Part shown: positions 41,844-51,304 of the stretch, one piece after another | Numbering within the stretch: the stretch's first letter is position 1 | How the letters are laid out: every line of letters begins with the position of its first letter | Source: Alkalicoccus luteus | GTDB taxonomy: Bacteria > Bacillota > Bacilli > Bacillales > Salisediminibacteriaceae | Reading direction: 5' to 3' (one strand) | Assembly: GCA_052061695.1 (NCBI GenBank) | Contig: JBPZEY010000012.1 | Length of the DNA stretch: 64,000 nt | Made by a program: the position numbers and the translations under genes | The notes under the pieces: generated by a model | What the model was told of the DNA's origin: nothing | Seen by the model: the letters and a program-made list of their open reading frames with translations, nothing else | The model's database searches: none

Positions 41844-44612
41844 ATGATGTTGTCTAAATTTGTAGTTATGGATCTGGAAACAACAGGCGTGTCTCCCGCA
41901 GAGGGTGATCAGATTATCCAGATTGCCTATGTGGTGATTGACAATGGGGAAAAAATAAAGTCCTTCTCAAGCTTTATCAGCGGTGCGGCATACATTCCGG
42001 ACTTTGTGCAGCAGCTCACTGGCATATCGCTTGAGGATCTGGAGGGAGCGCCTGCTTTCGAGGATGTTGTCCCTGAAGTGCTTACGGACTTATCTAACGC
42101 CTGTTTTGTCGCCCATAATGCTGATTTTGATCTTCCCTTCTTAAACGAAGCGCTGGAAGAAGCGGGATACACTTCTTTTGAAGGACCGGTCGCTGACACG
42201 GTCGAACTAAGCCGCATATTTTTCCCTTCAGAAGACAGCTTCCGGCTGGGTGAACTCTCCGCTTCTCTGGGCATCTCTCATGATAATCCGCATCAGGCCG
42301 ACAGCGATGCGGAGGCGGCTGCCGATTTATGGCTCCGCATACATAATAAATTACAGCAGCTTCCCGCAGCAGCGTTAAAGCATCTCCTTTCTCTTTCAAC
42401 CAGCTGGAAAAGTGACATGTATCCGATCGTAGCAGAAGCTTATGAAACGGCATCCGGGGCAGATGAAGCCGAGTCGGAAACCGAAACATATCGGGGCATA
42501 GCAGTAAGAAAGCCAGCTAAAGCTCCGCGGAGAAATCGGACAGAGCCTGTTCAGCTTAAAGAAGTACTCGCTACCTTTCAACAGCAGGAAACCATGGAGG
42601 CCATTTTTCCTGGCTACATTTACCGTTCCGGCCAAGCGGACATGATGACATTTACAGATACTATTTTTTCTGAGAATGAGACCGGATTAGCAGAGGCAGG
42701 CACAGGGACTGGAAAAACGCTGGCCTATTTAATTCCCGCAGCCGTTCATGCTTGGAATAATAAAGAGCGGATCGTTATCAGCACGGAAACCATCCAGCTG
42801 CAGGAACAGATTCTAAAAAAAGAAATACCACTGCTGGAGAAGCTGCTTCCTTTCAGACCAAAAACGGCACTCTTAAAGGGGCGGCATCATTATGCGTGCT
42901 TGCAGAAAGTAGAAAGGCTGTTGGAAAACCAGCTGCATGAAAGCTATGAGACGATGCTGGCTCGCTCCCAGCTCCTCATCTGGCTGACGGAAACGACGAC
43001 AGGTGACCTTGAGGAGCTTAACCTTGCTGCAGCTTCGCAGCTTTTTATGAAAGAAATTGCGAGTGACCCGGAGTCGTGTTCTTCGCCTGACTGCCCCTGG
43101 TTCTCACGTGATTATTACCAGCGCGCTAAGCAGCAGGCTCGCGAGGCGGACCTTGTTATCACCAATCATGCGCTGCTTCTGACAGATATCGCACATGATA
43201 CACAGGTCATTCCGGCATACCGGAAAGCCGTGATTGATGAAGCTCATCATTTATCAGAGGCCGCTTCCAGACAATTTGGGATTTCACTTGAATATGCTGA
43301 TATGGCCAGACTTCTGAATGAATTCGCTGGCAGAGATAGGGATCAAAAAGGCTTGCTAGAGCGGGCGCTGGAGCACCTTCCAGCACAACTAAGCAGATTA
43401 ACGACTGCTTTTGAGGATGCAAAGCAGGAATACCATGATACATTTTTAATGATGTACCAGTATTTGTCGCATGGAGCAGGAACCTCTGAAAGCGGCGGAA
43501 GAGCACGAACGGTTCACATGGACCGCAGATGGGCGCAGGTCCAGGATACAGCAGCCAGGTTTCGTGCGGTCATGCAGGATATTCTCGATGAATGGGTTTT
43601 TTTGCAGCAGGAAGCTTCAGAGAAAGATCTGCCGAAACTGACAGCGTTTTTTCAGGAGCTAGAGGATAAGCTCCACCTCGTGGAAAAGCTTATTCTCCAA
43701 CAGCAGGACGGGTATGTTTACTGGCTGGAAAAGTCCGCTAAAGGACCGAAGCAGTCCATTACGGTTTATTCAAGCCCGACTGAAGTCGACCATCTGCTTG
43801 CCGACCGATTCTTTCGTAAAAAGAAAAGTGTGCTGCTGACGAGCGCCACCATGACAGTCGATAAAAGCTTCGCCTACATGATCGATGAGCTGGGGTTGGA
43901 AGATTTTGAAATCAGGACTCTGCAAGTTGCATCTCCTTTTCGCTGGAAGGAACAAGCAGCTATTTTGATTCCAGAGGATATGCCTCATATCAAAGACGAT
44001 GGAGAAGAGCTGTATATTGAAGCACTTGTTGAAACAGTGTATAGGCTTTCGAGTGTCACTAAAGGTAAAATGATGGTATTGTTCACCTCTTATGATATGC
44101 TCCGCCGTGCCTACCGTCTGCTGCAGCCAATGCTCGACGAAAGCTATCTTCTAATCGGGCAGGGCGTCCAGTCTAAAAGCAGAACAAAACTGGTTAAAAT
44201 GTTTCAGCAATTTGACCGGAGCATTCTCTTTGGCACGAGCAGTTTTTGGGAAGGAGTCGATATACCAGGCGATGATCTTTCGGTTCTCGTTATGGCAAGA
44301 CTACCTTTTCCGCCTCCGGGAGACCCAGTTTTTCAGGCAAAAGCAGATAAACTGAAAGAAAGCGGTGGGTCTCCATTTATGAAGCTGTCGCTTCCAAAAG
44401 CGGTTCTCCGATTCAAACAAGGCTTTGGCAGACTGATTCGGAATGAAAAGGATTCGGGCCTCATTGTCGTTATGGACAGAAGGATTATCACAGCGCGATA
44501 CGGACGGAAGTTCTTAAAATCGCTTCCGGAAGACGTTGCCGTGTATGAAGAGTCAATATACGATTTGGAAAGCCGGGCCGAGGTCTGGTTCAGGAAGGAG
44601 CTGCAGGAATGA
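41844..44612 (+). CDS. dinG: DinG-family 3'-5' exonuclease / helicase-like protein
   Basis: A 922-residue protein of the Bacillus DinG type. An N-terminal DnaQ-like exonuclease domain (about residues 1-170) has VVMDLETTGVSPAEGDQI, the second acidic motif AHNADFDLPFLNEA and HQADSDAEAA. An XPD/DinG-like helicase domain follows, with AEAGTGTGKTLAYLIPA (Walker A), DEAH box VIDEAHHLSEAA and the late motif KQGFGRLIRNEKDSG. The iron-sulfur-type cysteines of E. coli DinG are only partly represented (CSSPDCPWF). AAGGTAGGGA precedes the start; ATGs at 41844 and 41847 are both possible. It lies after panD, as in B. subtilis. Confidence 0.94.
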   Translation: MMLSKFVVMDLETTGVSPAEGDQIIQIAYVVIDNGEKIKSFSSFISGAAYIPDFVQQLTGISLEDLEGAPAFEDVVPEVLTDLSNACFVAHNADFDLPFLNEALEEAGYTSFEGPVADTVELSRIFFPSEDSFRLGELSASLGISHDNPHQADSDAEAAADLWLRIHNKLQQLPAAALKHLLSLSTSWKSDMYPIVAEAYETASGADEAESETETYRGIAVRKPAKAPRRNRTEPVQLKEVLATFQQQETMEAIFPGYIYRSGQADMMTFTDTIFSENETGLAEAGTGTGKTLAYLIPAAVHAWNNKERIVISTETIQLQEQILKKEIPLLEKLLPFRPKTALLKGRHHYACLQKVERLLENQLHESYETMLARSQLLIWLTETTTGDLEELNLAAASQLFMKEIASDPESCSSPDCPWFSRDYYQRAKQQAREADLVITNHALLLTDIAHDTQVIPAYRKAVIDEAHHLSEAASRQFGISLEYADMARLLNEFAGRDRDQKGLLERALEHLPAQLSRLTTAFEDAKQEYHDTFLMMYQYLSHGAGTSESGGRARTVHMDRRWAQVQDTAARFRAVMQDILDEWVFLQQEASEKDLPKLTAFFQELEDKLHLVEKLILQQQDGYVYWLEKSAKGPKQSITVYSSPTEVDHLLADRFFRKKKSVLLTSATMTVDKSFAYMIDELGLEDFEIRTLQVASPFRWKEQAAILIPEDMPHIKDDGEELYIEALVETVYRLSSVTKGKMMVLFTSYDMLRRAYRLLQPMLDESYLLIGQGVQSKSRTKLVKMFQQFDRSILFGTSSFWEGVDIPGDDLSVLVMARLPFPPPGDPVFQAKADKLKESGGSPFMKLSLPKAVLRFKQGFGRLIRNEKDSGLIVVMDRRIITARYGRKFLKSLPEDVAVYEESIYDLESRAEVWFRKELQE

Positions 44613-45904
44613 AGGCAACAGTCATAAAAAACGGTATTCTGCTGACTCCTGGGCAACCGGCTGAGAAAAAGGATATTCGGATAGAAGGAACAAGCATTAC
44701 GCGGATTGAACCGGACTTAGAGCCGTTAGATGAAGATCATGTAGTAGATGCTGCAGGCAGGCTTGTGACACCGGGTTTTGTTAATACACACACTCATACA
44801 GGCAGCACGTTATTAAGAGGTGCAGGCGGAGGTCTTCCTCTGCAAGAGTGGCTTAAAAATGTCATGTGGCCGGCGGAAGGTCAATTTACTAGTGATACCG
44901 TTCGTGCGGCCTCCAACCTTGCTATGGCTGAAATGATCCGCAGTGGAACAACGATGTTTATGGATATGTACCATCTGGATATGCTGCATCTTGCGGAACG
45001 GGTTACAGAAGTAGGAATGAAGGCTGTACTGGGCAGAGGAATGATCGCCCTTGATGGGCGCTGGACAGAGAGGCTGAAGGAGTCAGAAACGCTTATACAG
45101 ACCATTGAAGCTGATACTAGCGGTCTTGTTCAGGCTGCGGTATCGCCTCATGCCCTTTATACTTGTCCGCCTGACTTTATTTACAAGGCAGCTGAGCTGG
45201 CTGATCAATATGATGTTGTTCGGCATACACATATGTCTGAAACAGCATCGGAAGTCTCCGATCACCTCGCGAAGCATGGTATCACGCCTTGCCGGCATTT
45301 ATATGAGCTTGGATTTCTAACGCCTCAAACAGTGCTTGCTCATGCCGTACATGTGACGGAAGAAGATACTATTCTGTTGCAGGAAAGCGGAGCTTCCATA
45401 TCACATAACCCACGCTCCAATTTAAAGCTGGGGTCGGGGATTGCTCCTGTCAGCAGAATGCTGGAAGCAGACATCCGGATCGGAATCGGCACTGATTCAG
45501 CAGCAAGCAACAATCGTTTAAGTGTATTATCAGATATGCAGACTGCAGCAATCCTTCATACTGGTGCAGAAGAAAACAGCACGGCAGTGCAGCCGGCGGA
45601 CTGGTTGAGAGCTGCGTGGAGAACGGGAGCTTCCATGCTCGGTTTCTCCAATACAGGCGAACTAAAAACGGGGAAGGCCGCAGACATCGTACTATTAAGG
45701 ACAGACAGGCTGCACATGTCGCCAGACTTGGAACAGCGTGCTGAGGATCATCTGCTCTATGCAGCTGAATCCTCTGATGTGACAGACGTCTGGTGTAATG
45801 GACGAGCGTTGATGCGTGAAGGAACGCTTCTTACGATCGATGAAGAGAAGGTACGTGCCGAAGCAGAATCAGAGTGGAGAAAAATTGCGGAATCAACGTC
45901 CTGA
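44609..45904 (+). CDS. mtaD: COG0402 amidohydrolase, MtaD-like adenosine-type deaminase
   Basis: A 431-residue metal-dependent amidohydrolase of the 5-methylthioadenosine / S-adenosylhomocysteine deaminase family. Metal ligands are seen in VNTHTHTGSTLLRG (about residues 57-70), in HTHMSETASEV near residue 207, in VLAHAVHVTEEDT and in GIGTDSAASNN. The C-terminal beta domain ends with TDVWCNGRALMREG. It overlaps dinG by four bases. This gene is not between dinG and ypmA in B. subtilis. Members of this family also deaminate 6-amino-6-deoxyfutalosine in some menaquinone producers, so the exact substrate is open. Confidence 0.82.
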   Translation: MKATVIKNGILLTPGQPAEKKDIRIEGTSITRIEPDLEPLDEDHVVDAAGRLVTPGFVNTHTHTGSTLLRGAGGGLPLQEWLKNVMWPAEGQFTSDTVRAASNLAMAEMIRSGTTMFMDMYHLDMLHLAERVTEVGMKAVLGRGMIALDGRWTERLKESETLIQTIEADTSGLVQAAVSPHALYTCPPDFIYKAAELADQYDVVRHTHMSETASEVSDHLAKHGITPCRHLYELGFLTPQTVLAHAVHVTEEDTILLQESGASISHNPRSNLKLGSGIAPVSRMLEADIRIGIGTDSAASNNRLSVLSDMQTAAILHTGAEENSTAVQPADWLRAAWRTGASMLGFSNTGELKTGKAADIVLLRTDRLHMSPDLEQRAEDHLLYAAESSDVTDVWCNGRALMREGTLLTIDEEKVRAEAESEWRKIAESTS

Positions 45905-45984
45905 CAGGACCAGGTATGATAAAATAAAATCGTTGCAAGCAGAACACGGCTATACTCTGCGTCGCTTTTAAAGGAGGACGGAAC

Positions 45985-46167
45985 GTGAGCAGCAATCAGG
46001 TGAAATTACTTAACAGCGTCACGATAGAAAAATGTCCGGACGCGTATAAAATGGTAGATTCCTTAAATCGCACGTTAAAAGAGAGAGATTTAATGTTTGG
46101 TATTGCGCTGGATGATAAAGACAGCAGCCGAATGGTATTTACGATATATGATACTGCGGGTGAATAA
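45985..46167 (+). CDS. ypmA: small protein YpmA (DUF4264)
   Basis: A 60-residue cytoplasmic protein of unknown function. It starts with GTG at 45985 behind AAAGGAGGACGGAAC, a very strong ribosome site. The sequence (VKLLNSVTIEKCPDAYKMVDSLNRTLKERDLMFGIAL) is charged and shows no motif that I recognise. The position before ypmB identifies it. A TATGAT/ATAAAAT-like -10 region lies at about 45916-45926. Confidence 0.85.
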   Translation: MSSNQVKLLNSVTIEKCPDAYKMVDSLNRTLKERDLMFGIALDDKDSSRMVFTIYDTAGE

Positions 46168-46170
46168 TGC

Positions 46171-46746
46171 ATGAAAAAATTACTGATGATATTAGGCCTG
46201 GCCGGAACGGCAGCGGTAGGCGTCACTGTATACGCTGTTCTCAACTCTGCATTAAACCCGCTGGAAGAACGGCAGGCTCTTGCGGCTGAAGCTGCTGAAG
46301 AGGAATATGAACTGCAGGAAATCCGGGAGATCGAGTATTTTCATGGAGCAGTCTCCTACCAGGTGATTGATGCAGTCGACGCTTCAGGAGAAGATGTCTA
46401 TGTGTTTGTAGAAGACCCGCTTCCTGAAGAAGAGGAAGCGGCAGAAGAACTGGATGAAGCTGACAACGAGGCTGGGGAACAGGAAGAACCGGCTGAGGGA
46501 GAAGAACGTGACATCATCGTGTTGAATAAGAATGATGGGATTGCGCAGGACGAGGCTGTATCAATCGCTGCTTCTGACGCGGATATCAGCCGATTTATCT
46601 CAGTTAAACCGGGCTTTATCAGTGATACGGCTGTTTACGAGGTCCGTTATCGTGATTCGGAAGGGCGCTTCGGCTACTATTACGTTTCATTTGAAGATGG
46701 TGACTATCTCCGCAGATATGAACTGTCGCCGCGTATTTCCAGATAA
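46171..46746 (+). CDS. ypmB: YpmB-type membrane-anchored protein (DUF5590/PepSY-like)
   Basis: A 191-residue protein with one N-terminal membrane anchor (residues 3-25) and an extracytoplasmic part of the YpmB family. Typical parts are EIEYFHGAVSYQVIDAVDASGEDVYVFV, ISRFISVKPGFISDTAVYEVRYRD and the C-terminal YYYVSFEDGDYLRRYELSP. Between them is an inserted stretch of roughly 35 residues rich in Glu and Ala (about residues 88-112). It is low-complexity and probably lineage-specific. Function unknown. It lies between ypmA and aspB, as in B. subtilis. Confidence 0.85.
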   Translation: MKKLLMILGLAGTAAVGVTVYAVLNSALNPLEERQALAAEAAEEEYELQEIREIEYFHGAVSYQVIDAVDASGEDVYVFVEDPLPEEEEAAEELDEADNEAGEQEEPAEGEERDIIVLNKNDGIAQDEAVSIAASDADISRFISVKPGFISDTAVYEVRYRDSEGRFGYYYVSFEDGDYLRRYELSPRISR

Positions 46747-46781
46747 CCTTACTTCATTATAAATAGAGGAGTGTATTACAA

Positions 46782-47966
46782 ATGCAATTTTCCCCTAAGG
46801 TAGAATCGATCACACCATCATCTACGCTTGCGATTACCGCTAAGGCTAAGGAACTTCGGGAACAGGGGCATGATGTCATTGGACTCGGGGCAGGTGAACC
46901 GGATTTTAATACACCGGAGTACATCATTGAAGCCAGCTATAAATCCATGCTGGAAGGACATACGAAGTATACTCCTGCTGCGGGCCTTCCTGCTTTGAAG
47001 CAAGCCATAGCTGAAAAATTAAAGCAGGACAACGGGCTTTCTTACCGTCCAGACGAAATTATCGTGTCAACGGGTGCCAAGCATGCGTTATCTTCTATTT
47101 TTCAAACGATTTTACAGGACGAAGATGAAGTTATCATCATCACACCTTATTGGGTAAGCTACCCGGAACAGGTGAAAATTGCAGGAGGCAAGCCTGTATT
47201 TGTAGAAGGACGCGAGGAAAACGGCTTTAAAGCAGAAGCTTCTCAGATTGAACAAGCAGTAACGGATAAGACGAAGGCGGTGATTATTAACTCGCCGTCC
47301 AACCCGACCGGAATGACGTATAGTGCTGCCGAACTGCGTGAAATAGGGGATGTGTGCCTAAAATACAACATGCTGATTATTTCAGATGAAATATATGAGA
47401 AGCTTCTGTATGACGGAGCGGAGCATGTTTCCATCGCCCAGCTTTCGCCGGAATTAAAAGAACAGACGCTGCTCGTAAATGGTGTCTCTAAATCGCATTC
47501 TATGACAGGATGGCGTATCGGCTACACAGCCGGAAATAGTGAAATTATCAAAAAGATGTCGAATCTGGCCAGCCATACTACGTCAAATCCGGCCGTTATG
47601 GCACAATATGGTGCGATCGCAGCCTATGAGAAGGACGATGGTTCGGTTGAGAACATGCGCGCTGCATTTGAAGAGCGGCTCAATAAAGTATTTGACCGGT
47701 TAAACAGCATTTCCGGATTCTCCTGTCAAAAGCCGCAGGGCGCTTTTTATTTGTTTCCAAACGTAAAAGAAGCGGTGGACGCCAGTCCTTATAAAACAAC
47801 GGATGAATGGGTGACGGCCCTACTGGAAAAAGCAAAAGTCGCCGTTGTACCAGGCAGCGGGTTTGGCGCGCCGGATAATATCAGACTGAGCTATGCGACA
47901 AGCCTGGACCAGTTTGAGGAGGCGCTGAACAGAATCGAAGCATTTACAGCTTCACACGGATCCTGA
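46782..47966 (+). CDS. aspB: aspartate aminotransferase AspB
   Basis: AspB transfers the amino group between aspartate and 2-oxoglutarate with PLP. The 394-residue class I aminotransferase has IGLGAGEPDFNTPE near residue 33, YTPAAGLPALKQAIAEKL, and STGAKHALSSIFQ. It also has NSPSNPTGMTYSA, ISDEIYEKLLYDGAEH and the PLP-lysine motif NGVSKSHSMTGWRIGYTAG (lysine near residue 236). AAATAGAGGAGTG precedes the start. asnS follows, so aspartate is made next to an asparaginyl-tRNA synthetase, as in B. subtilis. Confidence 0.97.
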   Translation: MQFSPKVESITPSSTLAITAKAKELREQGHDVIGLGAGEPDFNTPEYIIEASYKSMLEGHTKYTPAAGLPALKQAIAEKLKQDNGLSYRPDEIIVSTGAKHALSSIFQTILQDEDEVIIITPYWVSYPEQVKIAGGKPVFVEGREENGFKAEASQIEQAVTDKTKAVIINSPSNPTGMTYSAAELREIGDVCLKYNMLIISDEIYEKLLYDGAEHVSIAQLSPELKEQTLLVNGVSKSHSMTGWRIGYTAGNSEIIKKMSNLASHTTSNPAVMAQYGAIAAYEKDDGSVENMRAAFEERLNKVFDRLNSISGFSCQKPQGAFYLFPNVKEAVDASPYKTTDEWVTALLEKAKVAVVPGSGFGAPDNIRLSYATSLDQFEEALNRIEAFTASHGS

Positions 47967-48014
47967 ATAGGTTCTCTAGCAGACGAGAGGTAATTTTTGA
48001 CGGAGGTTATCGTA

Positions 48015-49304
48015 TTGAAAACGACTATTAAACAAATTGGACAGCACGAAAATGAATCAGTAACGCTAGGAGCGTGGCTTGCAAATAAGCGGTCAAGCGG
48101 TAAAATTGCTTTTCTTCAGCTGCGTGACGGCACCGGCTTTATCCAGGGTGTGCTTGTTAAAGCCGAGGTTGGCGAAGAAAAATTTAAGGTGGCGAAGGAG
48201 CTTTCTCAGGAATCTTCCCTCTACGTAACAGGCACGGTAAAAAAAGATGACCGCGCTCCTTCCGGTTACGAATTAGCAGTTACAGATATAGAGGTCATTC
48301 ATGAAGCGTCTGAGTATCCGATTACACCGAAAGAACACGGCACTGAATTTTTAATGGATCACAGGCACCTGTGGCTCCGTTCAAAAAAACAGCATGCGAT
48401 CATGCGGATTCGTAACGAAATTATTCGTGCCACTTACGAGTATTTTAACCAGGAAGGTTTTGTGAAGGTAGATCCGCCTATTTTAACAGCAAGCTCAGCA
48501 GAGGGGACTACGGAGCTGTTTCATACGAAATACTTCGATGAAGATGCGTACCTTTCCCAGAGCGGCCAGCTGTACATGGAAGCAGCAGCGATGGCGCTTG
48601 GCAAAGTGTTCTCGTTCGGCCCGACTTTCCGGGCAGAGAAATCTAAAACGAGAAGGCATTTAATTGAGTTCTGGATGATCGAGCCTGAAATGGCATTTAT
48701 GGATCATGAAGAAAGTCTGCAGGTGCAGGAAACGTATGTAACCGCAATTGTTCAGGCGGTTCTGGCAAACTGCAAAGAAGAGCTTGCTGTATTAGAGCGA
48801 GATACGGCCGTCCTGGAAAAAATTCAGGCTCCTTTCCCGCGAATTTCTTACGATGATGCTATCGCATTTTTACAAAAAGAGGGCTACGAGATTTCATGGG
48901 GCGAAGATTTTGGAGCGCCTCACGAAACGGCTATCGCCGAAGCTTACGACAAACCGGTGTTTATCACAAACTATCCGAAAGACATTAAGGCATTTTACAT
49001 GAAGCCGCATCCTGAACGCGACGATGTCGTTTTATGTGCAGACCTTATCGCACCAGAAGGGTATGGAGAAATTATCGGCGGCAGCCAGCGTATCGACGAT
49101 GAAGCACTTCTGCAGCAGCGTTATGAGGAACACAGTCTTTCTGCAGATGCTTATCAGTGGTACATGGACTTGAGAAAGTATGGATCCGTTCCTCATTCCG
49201 GCTTTGGCTTAGGTCTTGAACGAACGGTAGCCTGGATTTCGGGCACGGAACATGTCAGGGAAACGATTCCATTCCCAAGACTTCTAAACAGGCTTTATCC
49301 GTAA
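48015..49304 (+). CDS. asnS: asparaginyl-tRNA synthetase
   Basis: AsnS charges tRNA-Asn. From TTG 48015 the protein has 429 residues and the family N-terminus MKTTIKQIGQHENESVTLGAWLANKRSSGK. An OB-fold anticodon domain comes first. The class II catalytic domain follows, with motif 2 FGPTFRAEKSKTRRHLIEFWMIEPEMAF and motif 3 GFGLGLERTVAWISG. TTG 48015 is preferred because GACGGAGGTT lies eight bases before it; the in-frame TTG at 47997 has no ribosome site. No T-box leader is seen in the 48-base gap after aspB. Confidence 0.95.
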   Translation: MKTTIKQIGQHENESVTLGAWLANKRSSGKIAFLQLRDGTGFIQGVLVKAEVGEEKFKVAKELSQESSLYVTGTVKKDDRAPSGYELAVTDIEVIHEASEYPITPKEHGTEFLMDHRHLWLRSKKQHAIMRIRNEIIRATYEYFNQEGFVKVDPPILTASSAEGTTELFHTKYFDEDAYLSQSGQLYMEAAAMALGKVFSFGPTFRAEKSKTRRHLIEFWMIEPEMAFMDHEESLQVQETYVTAIVQAVLANCKEELAVLERDTAVLEKIQAPFPRISYDDAIAFLQKEGYEISWGEDFGAPHETAIAEAYDKPVFITNYPKDIKAFYMKPHPERDDVVLCADLIAPEGYGEIIGGSQRIDDEALLQQRYEEHSLSADAYQWYMDLRKYGSVPHSGFGLGLERTVAWISGTEHVRETIPFPRLLNRLYP

Positions 49305-49364
49305 TGATGCGAAAAGCGGCGCTATCGTAACGACGAACCCGTGCCGTTCGATTTCATACCAAGA

Positions 49365-49402
49365 GCCGTCCAGCGCCTTATTCATGTGGACGGCTTCTTT
49401 TT
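49365..49402 (+). terminator. terminator after asnS
   Basis: Eight-base arms GCCGTCCA (49365-49372) and TGGACGGC (49387-49394), followed by TTCTTTTT. Confidence 0.87.
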
Positions 49403-49474
49403 ATCGCCAGGTTCAGCGAGTCGTCGACTTTCAGGTGACAAGAGAATTTTCAAGAATACGAAAGGAAGATCGTC

Positions 49475-50182
49475 ATGGATGAAAAGCTGCTGAATCTGCT
49501 TCAGGAAAAGCCATTTGTTTTGCCTGCACTTTTTTTTAAGTCCTATAAACAACTCGGGTTAACGGATCAGGAATTTCTGCTGACCCTTCATATCCATCAG
49601 CTTTTAGAAGAAGGTATCAAGCTGCCTTCACCAGCGATGCTCTCTGCCAGAATGAGTACTGATGAAAATGAGATATCCTCCATTTTGCGACAGCTTTTGC
49701 GAAAAGGCCTTCTCGAAATCAAGGAACAGCCTGGCAGCAGTGCATCGATGATTCAGGAGGAAATGACGCTGCAGCCTCTGTATCGAAAAATGGCTGAGCA
49801 AGCAGGGCAGCCAGCGGAATCAGAAAGCCGGAAGCAGTCGGAAATGGAAGAGGGCCGCTTATTTCAACGATTTGAAGAAGAATTTGGACGGCCGCTTTCT
49901 TCTATTGAGATGGAAATGATTTCGATGTGGCTTGATGAAGATAAGCATTCTTGCGAGTTGATTCAATCTGCTCTCAAAGAAGCAGTGATCTCTTCAAAGC
50001 TCAATTTTCGGTACATTGATCGTATTTTGTTTGAGTGGAAGCGTAAAGGCGTAAAAACGCCAGACCAGGTCAGAAGGGTGTCGGAAGAAGTCCGGCATCA
50101 GCGAAAAGGAATACAGGCACCGCCAGTTAAAGCAGCCAGACCTCATCCCGGCTATAACTGGCTGGAAGGGGGAAACAGCTGA
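49475..50182 (+). CDS. dnaD: DNA replication initiation protein DnaD
   Basis: DnaD acts at oriC and in replication restart together with DnaA and DnaB. The 235-residue protein has the N-terminal winged-helix domain (LPALFFKSYKQLGLTDQEFLLTLHIHQLLEEG). The DnaB/DnaD domain follows (FEEEFGRPLSSIEMEMISMWLDEDKHS and YIDRILFEWKRKGVKTPDQV). GAAAGGAAGATC precedes the ATG. Its last base is the first base of the nth start codon, so the pair is coupled. Confidence 0.94.
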   Translation: MDEKLLNLLQEKPFVLPALFFKSYKQLGLTDQEFLLTLHIHQLLEEGIKLPSPAMLSARMSTDENEISSILRQLLRKGLLEIKEQPGSSASMIQEEMTLQPLYRKMAEQAGQPAESESRKQSEMEEGRLFQRFEEEFGRPLSSIEMEMISMWLDEDKHSCELIQSALKEAVISSKLNFRYIDRILFEWKRKGVKTPDQVRRVSEEVRHQRKGIQAPPVKAARPHPGYNWLEGGNS

Positions 50183-50838
50183 TGCTGAATCGGACTCAAA
50201 TCAGAGAAGTATTGGATACGATGGAAGCGATGTATCCGGATGCGGAATGTGAACTGACGCACTCTAATTCATTCGAATTGACGATCGCTGTTTTACTGTC
50301 TGCACAGGCAACGGATGCGCTCGTCAATAAAGTGACACCGGCGCTTTTTGATAAGTATAAATCGCCTGAGGATTATCTGGCGGTCCCGCTTGAAGAACTT
50401 GAACAGGATATTCGGCGGATCGGTCTTTTTCGAAGCAAAGCGAAAAACATTCAAAAGCTTTGCCGAAGCTTAATTGATGATTTTGACGGTGACATACCCA
50501 AGGAACGGGATGAGTTGGTTAAGCTGGCCGGAGTGGGACGAAAAACGGCAAATGTGGTCACGTCTGTGGCATTCGGAAGACCTGCAATTGCGGTTGATAC
50601 ACACGTAGAGCGAGTCAGCAAACGACTCGGTTTATGCCGTTGGAAAGATTCCGTTTTGGAAGTGGAAAAGGCACTTATGAAAAAAATACCTGAAGCAGAA
50701 TGGTCAGATACGCACCACCGTATGATTTTCTTCGGGAGATATCATTGCAAAGCGCAGAAGCCTGCTTGTCCGGAATGCCCGCTTCTCTATTTATGCAGGG
50801 AAGGCAAAAAGCGGGAGAAAAAAACCGCGGCAGGATGA
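50182..50838 (+). CDS. nth: endonuclease III
   Basis: Nth removes oxidised pyrimidines and cuts at abasic sites in base-excision repair. The 218-residue protein has the helix-hairpin-helix LVKLAGVGRKTANVVTSVAFG with the catalytic lysine of the family, VDTHVERVSKRLGL with the catalytic aspartate, and the iron-sulfur cysteines in the C-terminal CKAQKPACPECPLLYLC. It lies between dnaD and the next small gene, as in B. subtilis. Confidence 0.97.
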   Translation: MLNRTQIREVLDTMEAMYPDAECELTHSNSFELTIAVLLSAQATDALVNKVTPALFDKYKSPEDYLAVPLEELEQDIRRIGLFRSKAKNIQKLCRSLIDDFDGDIPKERDELVKLAGVGRKTANVVTSVAFGRPAIAVDTHVERVSKRLGLCRWKDSVLEVEKALMKKIPEAEWSDTHHRMIFFGRYHCKAQKPACPECPLLYLCREGKKREKKTAAG

Positions 50839-51125
50839 ACGATAAGCTGATACAGATGCACAAGGCCTTTTATGAAAACTGGGATGAGCCCTACATGCGC
50901 CAATCAGCAGATGATAACGAAGTCAAACAAGCTGCAGCTGCCTTGCTGCAAATGCTCGAAACCGCAGCCGAAGAAAAAGCAGCGGCTTCCGTTTTTGATC
51001 AGCATGCCGCTCCTGTGAATGCTAAGGAGCGTTTCCAGTTTGTACAAGAAAAAGCCGGACATTTCACGGGGAGACTGGAAGTGTGCAAGCTGGCTCAGGA
51101 AATGAAGCATCGAATGAAGCGATAG
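50835..51125 (+). CDS. hypothetical protein at the ypoC position
   Basis: A 96-residue helical, charged protein. ATG 50835 overlaps the nth stop (ATGA), and GCGGCAGG lies just upstream, so translation is probably coupled to nth. The frame is open further upstream, but that part is inside nth. Position after nth and before ponA is that of ypoC in B. subtilis, and this product looks shorter than that protein as I remember it. The identity is therefore tentative. No motif is recognised. Confidence 0.6.
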   Translation: MNDKLIQMHKAFYENWDEPYMRQSADDNEVKQAAAALLQMLETAAEEKAAASVFDQHAAPVNAKERFQFVQEKAGHFTGRLEVCKLAQEMKHRMKR

Positions 51126-51166
51126 GCCGAAGGCCGGCTTTACTAGACAACTATACGTATATAGGT

Positions 51167-51212
51167 AATAAGAGTGCCCGCAGAGACTCGATCTCTGAGG
51201 GCACTCTTATTT
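51167..51212. terminator. bidirectional terminator between the ypoC-position gene and ponA
   Basis: Thirteen-base perfect arms AATAAGAGTGCCC (51167-51179) and GGGCACTCTTATT (51199-51211), with a nested CAGAGA/TCTCTG stem. A/T-rich flanks on both sides allow it to serve both converging genes. Confidence 0.9.
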
Positions 51213-51304
51213 GTTGCTGGAAAACGGTCCGAATATGTGGCAGAGACCTCGCTGGCTGGCAGGGGGTCCCTAGGTTGAGACACCATTTTCCCTGCCGCAA
51301 ACGA

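Noticed and set aside
47967..48014. T-box leader upstream of asnS
   Set aside because: Only 48 bases separate aspB and asnS, too few for a T-box.
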